From contig SYIM01000043.1 in NCBI GenBank assembly GCA_005798775.1, forward strand, positions 1 to 45,936: DNA of 45,936 nt, given 5' to 3'. Below, in pieces: positions 15,866 through 24,552 of this stretch (the first letter of the stretch is position 1; each line of letters starts with the position of its first letter). A program made the position numbers and the translations under genes. The notes beneath the pieces are model-generated. The model was not told the origin of the DNA. It ran no database searches and saw only the letters and a list, made by a program, of their open reading frames with translations. The DNA is from Burkholderiales bacterium (GTDB lineage: Bacteria > Pseudomonadota > Gammaproteobacteria > Burkholderiales > Burkholderiaceae_E).

Positions 15866-16897
15866 ATGAGCCCAAACCCATTGTCCGGCTTCTCGGTCGA
15901 CCGTTCAGCCATCGGCTATGTGGGTCGTGATCTGCAGCGGCCCGAATGCATTCTCGCCGAGCCCAATGGCGACCTGTGGTCGGCCGATGCGCGCGGCGGC
16001 TTGATGCACATTCATGCAGACGGATCCCAGGTGTTCGTTGGCCAGAGCGCCAGCGGCGCGTTCGGTGTCACAGCCGATGCGGAGTCCCGCTTTACAAAAG
16101 GAACACTGCCTAACGGGCTCGCATTCGCGCGTAACGGCGACATCCTGATCTCCAATTTCGGCACCGACCGGCTGGAGCTCATGTCCCGCTCAGGTCACAC
16201 GCGCGTGCTCCATGATCGACTCGGTGGCCAACCGATCGGCAAGGTCAACTTTGTGCTCCGCGATTCACGCGATCGCATCTGGATCACGGTCTCCACACAA
16301 GTCAATCCCTGGACCGCGGCAGCGGCCAGCCGTATCCGCGACGGCTTCGTGGCGGTCGCCGATCAGCGGGGTATCCGTATCGTTGCCGACGGCTTTTCCT
16401 TCACCAATGAAATTCGCTTGGATGCCAATGAGGAGTGGCTCTATATCGTCGAGACAACCGGCCCGCACATTACGCGAATGCGGGTTCGTGAATCAGCCAA
16501 TGGCGACGTGGGCCTCTGCGATCGCGAAATCTACGGCCCAGCCCATCTCGGTGGTATGCCCGATGGCATCGCGTTCGACGCCTTCGGCAACCTCTGGTGC
16601 ACGCTTGTCATGATCGACCAACTCATAGCCCTCACTGCCCAGGGCGAACGGCTGATGCTGCTCGATGACAGCACACCGGCGGGCCACGACCTGGTGCGCG
16701 CCTTTGATGCGGGTAAGGCAAACAGCGAAATGATGTTCGCAGCCGCTGGCACCATCGCACCCTGGATGGCCAGTGTCACGTTTGGCGGCCCTGATCTGCG
16801 TACCGCCTACCTGGGCAGCCTGCGCGGCACCCGAATCCCGTTTTTCCAGTCGCCTGTTGCAGGGCTACCCATGGTGCACTGGCCGCGCGCGGCCTGA
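15866..16897 (+). CDS. SMP-30/gluconolactonase/LRE family protein
   Basis: The 343-residue protein is a six-bladed beta-propeller of the SMP-30/gluconolactonase family. The segments RPECILAEPNGDLWSAD, LPNGLAFARNGDILISNF, FTNEIRLDANEEWLYIVET and GGMPDGIAFDAFGNLWCTL mark successive blades, and include the metal-binding Glu (RPE), Asn and Asp positions of lactonases. There is no signal peptide, so it is cytoplasmic. It most likely hydrolyses a sugar or other lactone; in the operon it follows an FAH-family enzyme, so lactone hydrolysis followed by C-C hydrolysis is a plausible pair. The ribosome site is weak. Confidence 0.9.
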   Translation: MSPNPLSGFSVDRSAIGYVGRDLQRPECILAEPNGDLWSADARGGLMHIHADGSQVFVGQSASGAFGVTADAESRFTKGTLPNGLAFARNGDILISNFGTDRLELMSRSGHTRVLHDRLGGQPIGKVNFVLRDSRDRIWITVSTQVNPWTAAAASRIRDGFVAVADQRGIRIVADGFSFTNEIRLDANEEWLYIVETTGPHITRMRVRESANGDVGLCDREIYGPAHLGGMPDGIAFDAFGNLWCTLVMIDQLIALTAQGERLMLLDDSTPAGHDLVRAFDAGKANSEMMFAAAGTIAPWMASVTFGGPDLRTAYLGSLRGTRIPFFQSPVAGLPMVHWPRAA

Positions 16898-16948
16898 ATA
16901 TCAACTGGCTAACGACACCCGTATTGTTCGAACTCACCAGGAGTTTTC

Positions 16949-17929
16949 ATGAGGCTCTCTTTGCTCACTGCTGCGGCGCTCGCCGTACTCGCTTTTTCCC
17001 TGGCAGATCACGCAACGGCCCAGAGCGGCGGCGACAAACCCATCTCGCTCATCGTGCCGTTCAGTCCTGGCGGCGGCACCGATATTCTGTCGCGCATGCT
17101 CGCGCCCAAGCTCGCGGAAAAACTGGGCACCAGCGTGGTGGTGGAAAACCGGCCTGGTGCCGCGGGTGCCATCGCGGCCCAGCATGTGGCGCGCTCCGCA
17201 CCCGATGGGCGAACGCTTCTGGTCGGATCTACCTCCGAGATCGGTGTGAACCCTAGCCTGTATCCGAAGCTGCCCTATGACGTTGCACGCGATTTCGCCC
17301 CAGTGGCTGCGCTTGCTGACACGCCCATGGTTCTGGTGGTGAATCCGGCCTCGCCCATCAAGACTGCGCAGGATCTGGTTGCGCGCGCCAAGGCAAGCCC
17401 GGGGCAGCTCCTATTTGCTTCCGCAGGAGTGGGAAGCGGCGCGCATCTGGCGGCTGAGCTTTTCTTCCATGTCACTGGCACCAAGTTGTCACACGTCCCC
17501 TACAAGGGCGTGGGGCCTGCCATGGCGGAGATTGTCGGCACACAAAAGGACATGATGATCTTCACCACGCTACCGTCGTCAACGTCCTTTGCGCGGTCGG
17601 GACAGTTGCGGGTGGTGGCGGTGTCGAGCAAGGAACGTATGGCGATCGTGCCCGACATTCCCACCTTTATCGAATCGGGTGTGGCGGGCTACGAAGTCTA
17701 TTACTGGTACGGCCTGATGGCGCCATCCGCCACCGCAGTCGATACCCGGCGACGAATTCACGCTGCGGTCACCGAAATCCTGCAGCAGCCCGACACGCTT
17801 GCGAGTCTGTCTCGGCAGGGGCTGCAGCCCACTGTACGCACAGCCGAGGAATTCGACGCGTTCATCAAGGCCGACATGGCACGCTGGGCGGTGGTGGTGA
17901 AGGCGGCCGATATCAAGCCTGACCAGTGA
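16949..17929 (+). CDS. Tripartite tricarboxylate transporter substrate-binding protein (TctC/Bug family)
   Basis: The 326-residue protein has a Sec signal peptide ending near ATAQS (about residue 25) followed by the Bug-family first lobe: ISLIVPFSPGGGTDILSRM, VVVENRPGAAGAI, APDGRTLLV and LPYDVARDFAPV. Bug proteins bind carboxylates or amides with two water molecules and deliver them to TctAB. No tctA or tctB lies next to it, so it is an orphan receptor that may share the TctAB at 43203-45179 or another set. A strong AGGAG site precedes the ATG. The next gene overlaps its stop by four bases. Confidence 0.95.
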   Translation: MRLSLLTAAALAVLAFSLADHATAQSGGDKPISLIVPFSPGGGTDILSRMLAPKLAEKLGTSVVVENRPGAAGAIAAQHVARSAPDGRTLLVGSTSEIGVNPSLYPKLPYDVARDFAPVAALADTPMVLVVNPASPIKTAQDLVARAKASPGQLLFASAGVGSGAHLAAELFFHVTGTKLSHVPYKGVGPAMAEIVGTQKDMMIFTTLPSSTSFARSGQLRVVAVSSKERMAIVPDIPTFIESGVAGYEVYYWYGLMAPSATAVDTRRRIHAAVTEILQQPDTLASLSRQGLQPTVRTAEEFDAFIKADMARWAVVVKAADIKPDQ

Positions 17930-18654
17930 ACTGCACAGGAGATTCCGGTACGCAGGGCGCGCAAGGCGGTGTGACGCCACACCCGGCGGCTGTTGAAACG
18001 GGCGCTCTAATCTACTGGTTCGACATCAATCCATCGATTGTCGACCAGTGGCTGGACTGGTACCTGCGCGATCACATGCCAAGCCGCGTCGGCACCACCT
18101 TCACCACAGGCCGATGCTTCGAGGCGATCGACGGCCCGGCTAGTCACATGGTGCTGTTCGAAACCCTCACTCCGGAAGCCCTGCTCGCGCCCGACTATCT
18201 AAGGCTTCTGGGAACGGTTTCAGATGAGGACCGTAAGCGCCGCGGCTGGTATGCCAATACTTGCCGTATGACCGCGCGCGTTCGCACCCGGGTTCGAACT
18301 GGCATGGGGAACATCCTGGCGGTCATCCGATTTGATCCAGCAACAGGCAATGACCACACTCAGCGCGATGCGCTCGACCACCTGCCCGCCGAGGCGATCG
18401 CTGCACTGGCCGGGGTAGGGTCGATCTGGATCGCCGATCACGACGCCCAGATCCGCGCCCGCCTGGACGCGGTGCGCGTCACCGGTCATCAGGATCGATC
18501 GCCGCAGCGGGCACTCTTTATCGAAGCGGCACGGGACGCCGATGCGTTGCGGGCACAGGCGATTGTGGCCGAGCATCTGCGCGCACACGCGCCTCGCGCG
18601 GCCGACGCGGCCTCGATGGGTTGTTATCGCCTGCTCTACGCGATGGCCGCCTGA
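17926..18654 (+). CDS. DABB/EthD-like protein of unknown function
   Basis: The 242-residue protein is not a recognised enzyme. Residues about 27-105 (YWFDINPSIVDQWLDWYLRDHMPSR, then FEAIDGPASHMVLFETLTPEALLAPDYLRLL) look like a ferredoxin-like dimeric alpha/beta barrel of the EthD/DABB type; the second half could be a diverged copy. The GTG start at 17926 overlaps the TctC stop (GTGA), but another GTG at 17971 is possible, so the N-terminus is uncertain. Its 3' end overlaps the convergent MmgE/PrpD gene by 19 bases. In the operon it follows FAH, lactonase and TctC; such small barrels often act on cyclic ketones or lactones, an inference. Confidence 0.7.
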   Translation: MNCTGDSGTQGAQGGVTPHPAAVETGALIYWFDINPSIVDQWLDWYLRDHMPSRVGTTFTTGRCFEAIDGPASHMVLFETLTPEALLAPDYLRLLGTVSDEDRKRRGWYANTCRMTARVRTRVRTGMGNILAVIRFDPATGNDHTQRDALDHLPAEAIAALAGVGSIWIADHDAQIRARLDAVRVTGHQDRSPQRALFIEAARDADALRAQAIVAEHLRAHAPRAADAASMGCYRLLYAMAA

Positions 18655-19979
18655 GTCACCCGCAACGCGCGCAGCCAACAACTGAGCTTCGTTGCCGGCT
18701 CCTGACTGTTCGTCAGGCGGGGAAGCGCTCGCTCAAGGACAGCCACCGCCTCGGCATCGAGCACGCGCGACGCATTATCGCGGAATTTGGCAAGAACCCG
18801 CACCATCGAGGCCGGACGCGACGGGTTGCCGTCGACATCATCGATCCGCACTGAGCGCTCACTGCCATCGGTGAGCGTACAGCGCACAACCGCCTCGAAG
18901 CGTTCGGGGAACCGCGTACCCGCCAGAGGAATCCAGCGGACACGCTGCGCAAGCGCGCGCACCTCGGGCGAAGCCTGCTGCTCGAAAGTGGCGAGACTGA
19001 CTGAGCCCTCGACGAATCGGGTCGCAACGGTAACGGGCAGACTCCAGCGTGCGGCATGCCCGGTAGAGGGGTTCAGCACCTGCTCCCATGGTTCGCAGAT
19101 CACCGGCGCAGCCCCAGCCGGTACCTCGCAAAGGATGCCGACAATATTTTCAGCCCGGACTCCGGAACCAGCCAGCTCGCCCGCCGCTTCGATGAACGCA
19201 TGCAGGTAGTGGCAGCACGGGAAAAATTTGAACGCGGCGTCGGCCATGTGCCACCTCGTACCCAGCTCGGGCAGCATGGCCCGCAGGCGCGCCGCGGCAT
19301 CGGCCTGATCGCTAAACTGCGCGAACAGGCCCCAGCGCCCTTCAAGCGAGGTCTCGGGACCCGTGATGCCCGCCTGCGCAAGCGCGGCCGCTACCAGCCC
19401 ACCATGCGCGGCCCAGCCCGGGTTAAGCGACTTCACCGACGAGCCATTACTCAGAAATTCCATGACCCCGGCAGACTGACTGAGCGCAATGCCAAGCGCA
19501 TGAACGGTATGCGCTTCATCGAGCCCATCAAGCTCGGCGGCCACCAGCGCGGCAGCCATCGTGCCAGCCACTGACGTCGCCTGAAATCCGGTGGCGTGAA
19601 ACCGGCCAGGGGCGGCGAGCCCGAGAAGGACCAGTGCCTCATAGCCGCGAGCGTAGGCTGCCAGCATGGCCTCACCGCTTGCGTCCACCGACTCGGCTTT
19701 GGCGAGCGCCGCTGCAGCTACGACGGCACTGCCATGCATGATGGAGCCGGTATGCGTGTCATCGAATTCGAGGCTGTGAATCAGCCCGCCGTTGACCATC
19801 GCCGCATCCGCCGCACTTGCCCCAGCCTTCTGTCCCAGAACCGTGGCTCTCCCGCCCTGAGCCAAGGTGCCGCCGGCCCGCCGCCAGCCCTCACCCGAGC
19901 GCGAAACCGACGCTGCCAACCCCACCCCCAGCGCGTCGGTGAAATGGAGCGCGGCCGCGCTCGCTACTGCCGGCGGCAA
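18636..19979 (-). CDS. MmgE/PrpD family protein (copy 1), N-terminus probably starts upstream at CTG 20033
   Basis: This is a 447-residue MmgE/PrpD protein if read from TTG at 19979, but the family N-terminus continues upstream in frame for 18 more codons (LAREWVRALRR, then LPPAV). The first codon of that stretch after the upstream gene's end is CTG at 20033, in a CTGA overlap with the TGA of the neighbouring paralogue, giving 465 residues, against 464 for the paralogue. No ATG or GTG is available in that stretch. Core motifs are FDDTHTGSIMHGSA and an FFPCCHYLH segment. The family dehydrates methylcitrate-like acids or decarboxylates cis-aconitate; the substrate here is unknown. Confidence 0.9.
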   Translation of the reverse strand: MPPAVASAAALHFTDALGVGLAASVSRSGEGWRRAGGTLAQGGRATVLGQKAGASAADAAMVNGGLIHSLEFDDTHTGSIMHGSAVVAAAALAKAESVDASGEAMLAAYARGYEALVLLGLAAPGRFHATGFQATSVAGTMAAALVAAELDGLDEAHTVHALGIALSQSAGVMEFLSNGSSVKSLNPGWAAHGGLVAAALAQAGITGPETSLEGRWGLFAQFSDQADAAARLRAMLPELGTRWHMADAAFKFFPCCHYLHAFIEAAGELAGSGVRAENIVGILCEVPAGAAPVICEPWEQVLNPSTGHAARWSLPVTVATRFVEGSVSLATFEQQASPEVRALAQRVRWIPLAGTRFPERFEAVVRCTLTDGSERSVRIDDVDGNPSRPASMVRVLAKFRDNASRVLDAEAVAVLERALPRLTNSQEPATKLSCWLRALRVTQAAIA

Positions 19980-20029
19980 CGACTCATTGGCTGTCCGGCG
20001 CAGGGCACGTACCCACTCGCGCGCGAGTG

Positions 20030-21424
20030 TCAGGACTGCGCGACGATGCGGGCAGCGGTTTCGCGCCAGGTGCGGGCGAGCGCGAGCGCATCCCCTGTCA
20101 TGAGGGCGGCGAGTTCGTCGGCTGCGCGAGGACAGTCAGCGCCTGCGTTGTCGGCGAGCTTCGCGATCAGACTGGGTTCATCAAACGGCTGATCGGCACC
20201 GCCCCGCGGGTTGAGAACAAACTCGGTGAGCGACGCGCCGTCGCTGAACGTCCAGGTGACCCGGCCGGGCCGGTCACGCGGCGGGGGCCCAGCCTCAGCG
20301 CAAGGCACGAGCCGCACCCGCTCGCGCAGGCGCGAGATGCCGGGATCCGTCAGGGTGTCAAACGTGAAGGCCGATGCCCCGCCGGTTCCGAGCCGGGTGG
20401 TGGCTGCCACGGCATGCGGCATCGAGAACTTCGCCGACAGCACCGTCTCGGGTTCGACCGCGCTCAGTGCCAGCCCGGACGGTCCGGCCTCGACCACAAT
20501 CTCGCGAATGTCGTCCACGCTTCGGCCGTCAAGTCGTTGGCGCAACTGCAGGCAGGCTTCGACCGCCGCATGCGCGTAGTTACAGCACGCAAACATCTTG
20601 TGATAGCCGCTTGCGACCGACCATACATCCCCCAGTCCCACAGTGAGCGCCTCGAGGCGCACCCGCGTGCGAAAGCTGGTGGCAAAGACATCATGAATGG
20701 TGTGCAGCCCCCCGCCGATACCCACCTCGGCCCAGTTGCACGCCTGCATGCCGATCCAGGCGCCCGCCGCGGTCCAGCCATTACGAACCAGCGACCCCTC
20801 TACCGCTGTATCAAACGGACCAGCGAAGGTCATGGACGCTGCCCCCGTGACAGCCGCCTGCATGGTGGCTGCGGAATGCCTGCGAACCAGCGACACTGCG
20901 GCGGCGGCGCCGATCGTGGCAAATGCCGCGTGGGGATGCACGTAGAAGCCCGGAAACGGATAGGCGAGTGCGATCCGGGTCGTCAGTTCGTAAGCGAGCG
21001 CTACCGCACGGACCACCTCTTCCGTGGTGAGATCACGCGCCTCGGCCTCGGCGAGCAACGCCGGAATCGCGTAGGCGCCGCCATGGCAGGAGGCGAGACG
21101 AAAGCCCTCGTCGAGTTCACACCAGGTGATTGCCATGCCATTCGCGCAGGCCGCGGCGGCGCGGTCGGTGACGGCGCCCGTGCGGGCGAATACGGTCGCC
21201 TCGCGTGCCCCGCTTGCGGTGGCAAGAAACCCCGCGCGCGCCTTGACAACCTGCGGCTCACGCGATCCGGCGATGATCGCGCCAATATCGTCTGCAAGGA
21301 TGGTGGCGGCACGGTGCTGCGCAGCCGGCGGCAAGGGACCACCAGCCGCCTCCGCGGTCCAGTCGAACAGTGCCGCGAGCTCGCGCCCCGCTAGCTCACG
21401 GCTTTCCTTCGGGTCGGCATTCAT
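20030..21424 (-). CDS. MmgE/PrpD family protein (copy 2)
   Basis: The 464-residue protein is a paralogue of the downstream gene. It has the family segments PLPPAAQHRAATILADDIGA, CELDEGFRLASCHGG, FYVHPHAAFATIGAA and FACCNYAHAAVEACL, the latter matching the CCHY region of copy 1. Family enzymes include 2-methylcitrate dehydratase and cis-aconitate decarboxylase; this pair is not close enough to assign. The ATG at 21424 begins the natural N-terminus; a longer open frame extends 43 codons into the divergent gene and is not credible. Its stop overlaps the probable CTG start of copy 1. A minus-strand TTGAGG-17-TACCAT upstream could serve as promoter. Confidence 0.9.
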   Translation of the reverse strand: MNADPKESRELAGRELAALFDWTAEAAGGPLPPAAQHRAATILADDIGAIIAGSREPQVVKARAGFLATASGAREATVFARTGAVTDRAAAACANGMAITWCELDEGFRLASCHGGAYAIPALLAEAEARDLTTEEVVRAVALAYELTTRIALAYPFPGFYVHPHAAFATIGAAAAVSLVRRHSAATMQAAVTGAASMTFAGPFDTAVEGSLVRNGWTAAGAWIGMQACNWAEVGIGGGLHTIHDVFATSFRTRVRLEALTVGLGDVWSVASGYHKMFACCNYAHAAVEACLQLRQRLDGRSVDDIREIVVEAGPSGLALSAVEPETVLSAKFSMPHAVAATTRLGTGGASAFTFDTLTDPGISRLRERVRLVPCAEAGPPPRDRPGRVTWTFSDGASLTEFVLNPRGGADQPFDEPSLIAKLADNAGADCPRAADELAALMTGDALALARTWRETAARIVAQS

Positions 21425-21499
21425 CAAGATCACCAGGGTCTGTGAAAACGGCCCCATGGTACAGTCGCCCCGATCCAGCCTCAAGGACTCCCCGCCACG

Positions 21500-22351
21500 A
21501 TGAAGCGCGCCTATCTCAGCACCGGCATCGGTCAGGTTCATCTCTACGAACATGGCCAGGGCGAAGCGGTTCTTATGCTACATGAAACACCGCGCTCGGC
21601 CCGCAGCTTCGCCGCGCTCATGCAGGCACTCGGTTCACGATACCGTTGCGTCGCGCCCGATAATCCGGGGTTCGGCATGTCGGATCCGCTGCCCGAGGAC
21701 GCCACTATGGAGAGTCTGGCGCGCGTCATGGTGGAAGTCCTGGATGGCCTGCAGATCGAGCGCGCACATCTGATCGGCTTTCATACCGGCAACAAGATTG
21801 CCGCAACCATGGCTGCGCACCACCCCGATCGCGTTGCAAAGACTGTGCTCATCGGGATGACCCACAGCCTGGTGGTCTCCAGACGCGCGCGCAATGTCGC
21901 CATCATGGAAATTGTCCGCAGACATTTTGGCGGCTTCGAGCCCACCCCCGACGGTAGTCATCTGCTTCGGACCTGGGGCTCGGATTTTGGCGCGCTTGCC
22001 GCGCTCTGGTGGAAGCCCGCAATGCTGGGCGCTTCTCAGATCGATGATCGGGCGCTTGGCGGTCAGGAGCAGCGCGCGATCGAATCGATTCAATGCCGCC
22101 GGGCCATCCGAAAAATCTACGCGATGAACTTTGATTTCGATCTCGCTGCCACGCTTCGTCGCGTTCGTGCTCCCACGCTCGTGATCGAATGCTGCGTGCC
22201 TGAAGAATTGCACCTGGGCCGCCAGGGCGAGAAAATGGTGGCCCTCATGCGCTCGGCTGAACTGCTCAGCCTTGATCACGCGGGGTTCGATGCCACCGAG
22301 GTGCACGCGGCGACGATCGCGCGCGCGTGCCGGCGCTTCTTCAGCCACTGA
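21500..22351 (+). CDS. Alpha/beta hydrolase-fold protein with His in place of the nucleophile Ser
   Basis: The 283-residue protein has the alpha/beta hydrolase fold (VLMLHETPRSARSF, CVAPDNPGFGMSDP, a DLAATLRRVRAPTLVIE strand). The nucleophile elbow reads LIGFHTGN, with His95 where the catalytic Ser normally stands (GxSxG). A late histidine (DHAGF) is present. Proteins with a GxHTG elbow form a recurrent proteobacterial subgroup; whether they hydrolyse anything is unclear to me, so a lyase, isomerase or binding role is possible. The gene diverges from the MmgE/PrpD pair with 75 bases between starts, and precedes an Asp/Glu racemase homologue by 134 bases. Confidence 0.85.
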   Translation: MKRAYLSTGIGQVHLYEHGQGEAVLMLHETPRSARSFAALMQALGSRYRCVAPDNPGFGMSDPLPEDATMESLARVMVEVLDGLQIERAHLIGFHTGNKIAATMAAHHPDRVAKTVLIGMTHSLVVSRRARNVAIMEIVRRHFGGFEPTPDGSHLLRTWGSDFGALAALWWKPAMLGASQIDDRALGGQEQRAIESIQCRRAIRKIYAMNFDFDLAATLRRVRAPTLVIECCVPEELHLGRQGEKMVALMRSAELLSLDHAGFDATEVHAATIARACRRFFSH

Positions 22352-22485
22352 GACCTGCGCGCGACGGCTTGCGGCTCGACACACTAGCCCTCGCCTGAGG
22401 CGACACCGCTCCGACCTGCGGCTGCCCTGCTCTGAAGCGACACCGGCACCAGCTTCAAGCCTTCCTCGCCCCAAAGGACATTCAC

Positions 22486-23325
22486 ATGGCCCCCATCCGG
22501 ATCTGGCATCAAAGTTTCACCGACCTCACCGTCATGCCCATCTACCAAAAGACCCTCAGCGAGCATGCGCAAACCGTGATGGGGTCCGAGGCTGAAGTTC
22601 GGGTTCATGGCCTTCGGCCTGGCACCTATGCCGAGGCCTGCGCGCCGATCGCTGCAATCCGGCATCGCTGGGTGGCCGCCGTGCAGGAGCTACAGGTGGC
22701 TGACGCCGCGCTGGTGGCCGAGCGCGAGGGATTCCATGCCATGGCGATCGGCTGCTTCTTCGACCCGGGCTTGCGCGAGGCACGCTCGCTGGTTGAGATT
22801 CCGGTGGTGTCGCTAGGCGAGAGCTGCGCGCTCGCTGCGTGCTCACTCGGTCGTCGTTTCGGCATGATCACGCTCTGCGCAGATCAATCAGCCGATTATT
22901 CCGACATGATCCATACTTACGGACTGGAGCGCCGCTTCGCGGGCGCGCTGGCACTTGACCCCGCCATCGACGAATTCGCGCTGGAAGCCGGTGAGGACAC
23001 CGCGCACGCGATCGAAACCCGTTTTGACGAAGCCTGCGCGCGGATGGTCGCCCAGGGGGCGGACATTATCATTCCCGCGGACGGAGTACTCAACGAATTC
23101 CTGGTGCGGCGCGGGCGGCTCAAGGCCCACGGCAACGTGCCGGTGATGGACAGCCTGGGCGTACTGTTTCAGCATGCTGCGTTCATGGTCCGGATCGCTC
23201 GCTCGACCGGCGCGGGCGCAAGCCGCCTGCAGATGTACACCAGACCGCCGGCCGACATGATCGCGCACGTTCGAGGCGCGGCCGGTCTGCGAGCGCTGGG
23301 ACACGATTTTTCAGGCGACCTCTGA
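22486..23325 (+). CDS. Aspartate/glutamate racemase superfamily protein, hydantoin-racemase-like
   Basis: The 279-residue protein resembles hydantoin racemase and arylmalonate decarboxylase relatives. The N-terminal active-site cysteine is present (Cys90 in AIGCFFDPGL). The second cysteine of two-base racemases, usually in a GCAG segment, is replaced by PADG (Ala198). Loss of one cysteine is a known feature of decarboxylases and isomerases in this superfamily, so a simple racemase is unlikely. An AAGGA ribosome site precedes the ATG. It follows the alpha/beta hydrolase gene on the same strand with 134 bases between, which hold no gene. The 36 bases to the convergent oxidoreductase contain no clear terminator. 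Confidence 0.85.
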   Translation: MAPIRIWHQSFTDLTVMPIYQKTLSEHAQTVMGSEAEVRVHGLRPGTYAEACAPIAAIRHRWVAAVQELQVADAALVAEREGFHAMAIGCFFDPGLREARSLVEIPVVSLGESCALAACSLGRRFGMITLCADQSADYSDMIHTYGLERRFAGALALDPAIDEFALEAGEDTAHAIETRFDEACARMVAQGADIIIPADGVLNEFLVRRGRLKAHGNVPVMDSLGVLFQHAAFMVRIARSTGAGASRLQMYTRPPADMIAHVRGAAGLRALGHDFSGDL

Positions 23326-23361
23326 GCGCGCACTGCGAGGTCCGCCCTGCGTCCGGCGCCT

Positions 23362-24429
23362 TCAGCAGCTGAGCACAACCTTACCAAAAAAGGCACGCGA
23401 TTCCACCAGCGCGTGCGCGCGCGCGGCTGCCTCGAGCGGAAACACCGTGTCGATCACCGGTACAAGCCGGCCCTGTGCAATCAGCACCATGACTTCCCGA
23501 AGCTCGGCGATCGAGGCATTTTTTGACCCCACCAGCTTCAGCTGACGGCGAAAGAACGGGATGATGTCAAAGGGCACCACCTCGCCGCCGTGTCCGCCCA
23601 CCGTGACCATCGTGCCATCGATGCACAGACATGCGAGGCTTTCGGTGAAGAGACTCCCTCCTACATGTTCCATCACCAGATCGACACCGCGACCTGCCGT
23701 GATCGCCATCACCTGCTCGGAAAATTTCGGCTCGGTTCGGTAGTTGATCAGGTGGTGGGCGCCGAGTTGACGGGCCCGCTCAAGCTTGTCGGCACTGCCC
23801 GCCGTGGCAATCACCGTAGCGCCTGCGAGCCGTGCCAACTGCACCGCCGCGCTACCGATGCCCGACCCGGCGGCCTGAATCAGTACGGTCTGCCCCGCGC
23901 GCAGCGCCCCCCGTGTGATCAACACATGCCAGGCGGTGCCAAACGCAATCTGGCTGGCGGCAGCCTGCTCAAATCCTACTGCGGCCGCAAGCGGATTGAG
24001 CGTGCTGACCGGCACGGTCACGTACTGCGCGTAACCACCTGGCAGGTCCATGCCAAAGTAGCCTCCCTTCTCGCACAGATTGTCTCGACCACTGATGCAG
24101 AACTCACAGTGGCCGCAGGGAAGGCGACATGACACCCACACGCGATCGCCCTCGCGTAGGGTGACTGGCTGGCGCGACGGCCTGCCGCACCCACTTCCCT
24201 CAAGCGGCTGCCCCATGGCCGCAATCTCGCCCGCAAACTCGCGACCCAGGATGTGCGGAAAGCGGATCGGGACCCGCGAGGTGCCCGCCCGAACATCGAT
24301 ATCGACGTGGTTCACCCCGGTGGCACGTACGCGCACAAGCGCTTCGCCAGGGCCGGGGGCGGGGGTCTGCGTTTCTTCGCAGATCAGCACGTCGGGGCTA
24401 CCGTGCTCGTGAAACCAGCTGACTTTCAT
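23362..24429 (-). CDS. MDR-family oxidoreductase with structural zinc site but no catalytic zinc
   Basis: The 355-residue protein is a medium-chain dehydrogenase/reductase. It has the structural zinc cluster (Cys105, Cys108, Cys111, Cys119) and the nucleotide-binding QAAGSGIGSA (185-194). The catalytic zinc ligands of alcohol dehydrogenases are missing: Asn40 replaces the first Cys and Arg63 the His, so it is better seen as a quinone or enone reductase-like enzyme. Residues about 74-91 form a Gly/Pro/Arg-rich insertion not usual for the family. A strong AGGAGG site precedes the ATG at 24429; the longer open frame is not needed. It diverges from the second TRAP operon. Confidence 0.88.
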   Translation of the reverse strand: MKVSWFHEHGSPDVLICEETQTPAPGPGEALVRVRATGVNHVDIDVRAGTSRVPIRFPHILGREFAGEIAAMGQPLEGSGCGRPSRQPVTLREGDRVWVSCRLPCGHCEFCISGRDNLCEKGGYFGMDLPGGYAQYVTVPVSTLNPLAAAVGFEQAAASQIAFGTAWHVLITRGALRAGQTVLIQAAGSGIGSAAVQLARLAGATVIATAGSADKLERARQLGAHHLINYRTEPKFSEQVMAITAGRGVDLVMEHVGGSLFTESLACLCIDGTMVTVGGHGGEVVPFDIIPFFRRQLKLVGSKNASIAELREVMVLIAQGRLVPVIDTVFPLEAAARAHALVESRAFFGKVVLSC

Positions 24430-24552
24430 GCGCCTCCTGTCGGTAATCGTTCGTACGCCAGCCTGTGGTGCGGCGTTCAATAACCCGCGAGAATACGTGC
24501 AAGTGCGCAGCGCACAAATCCGGGCGAGAAACCCTGGGAGGCGAACGCGTCC

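Noticed and set aside
20027-21394. A 455-codon plus-strand open frame opposite the second MmgE/PrpD gene
   Set aside because: It is antisense to a gene with clear family motifs; its product is Arg/Gly-rich without domains, as GC-rich antisense frames usually are.
22352-22485. A 134-base gap with a twice-occurring GCGACACCG
   Set aside because: Two 9-base copies 37 bases apart are too little to call a regulatory repeat; nothing else is seen in the gap.
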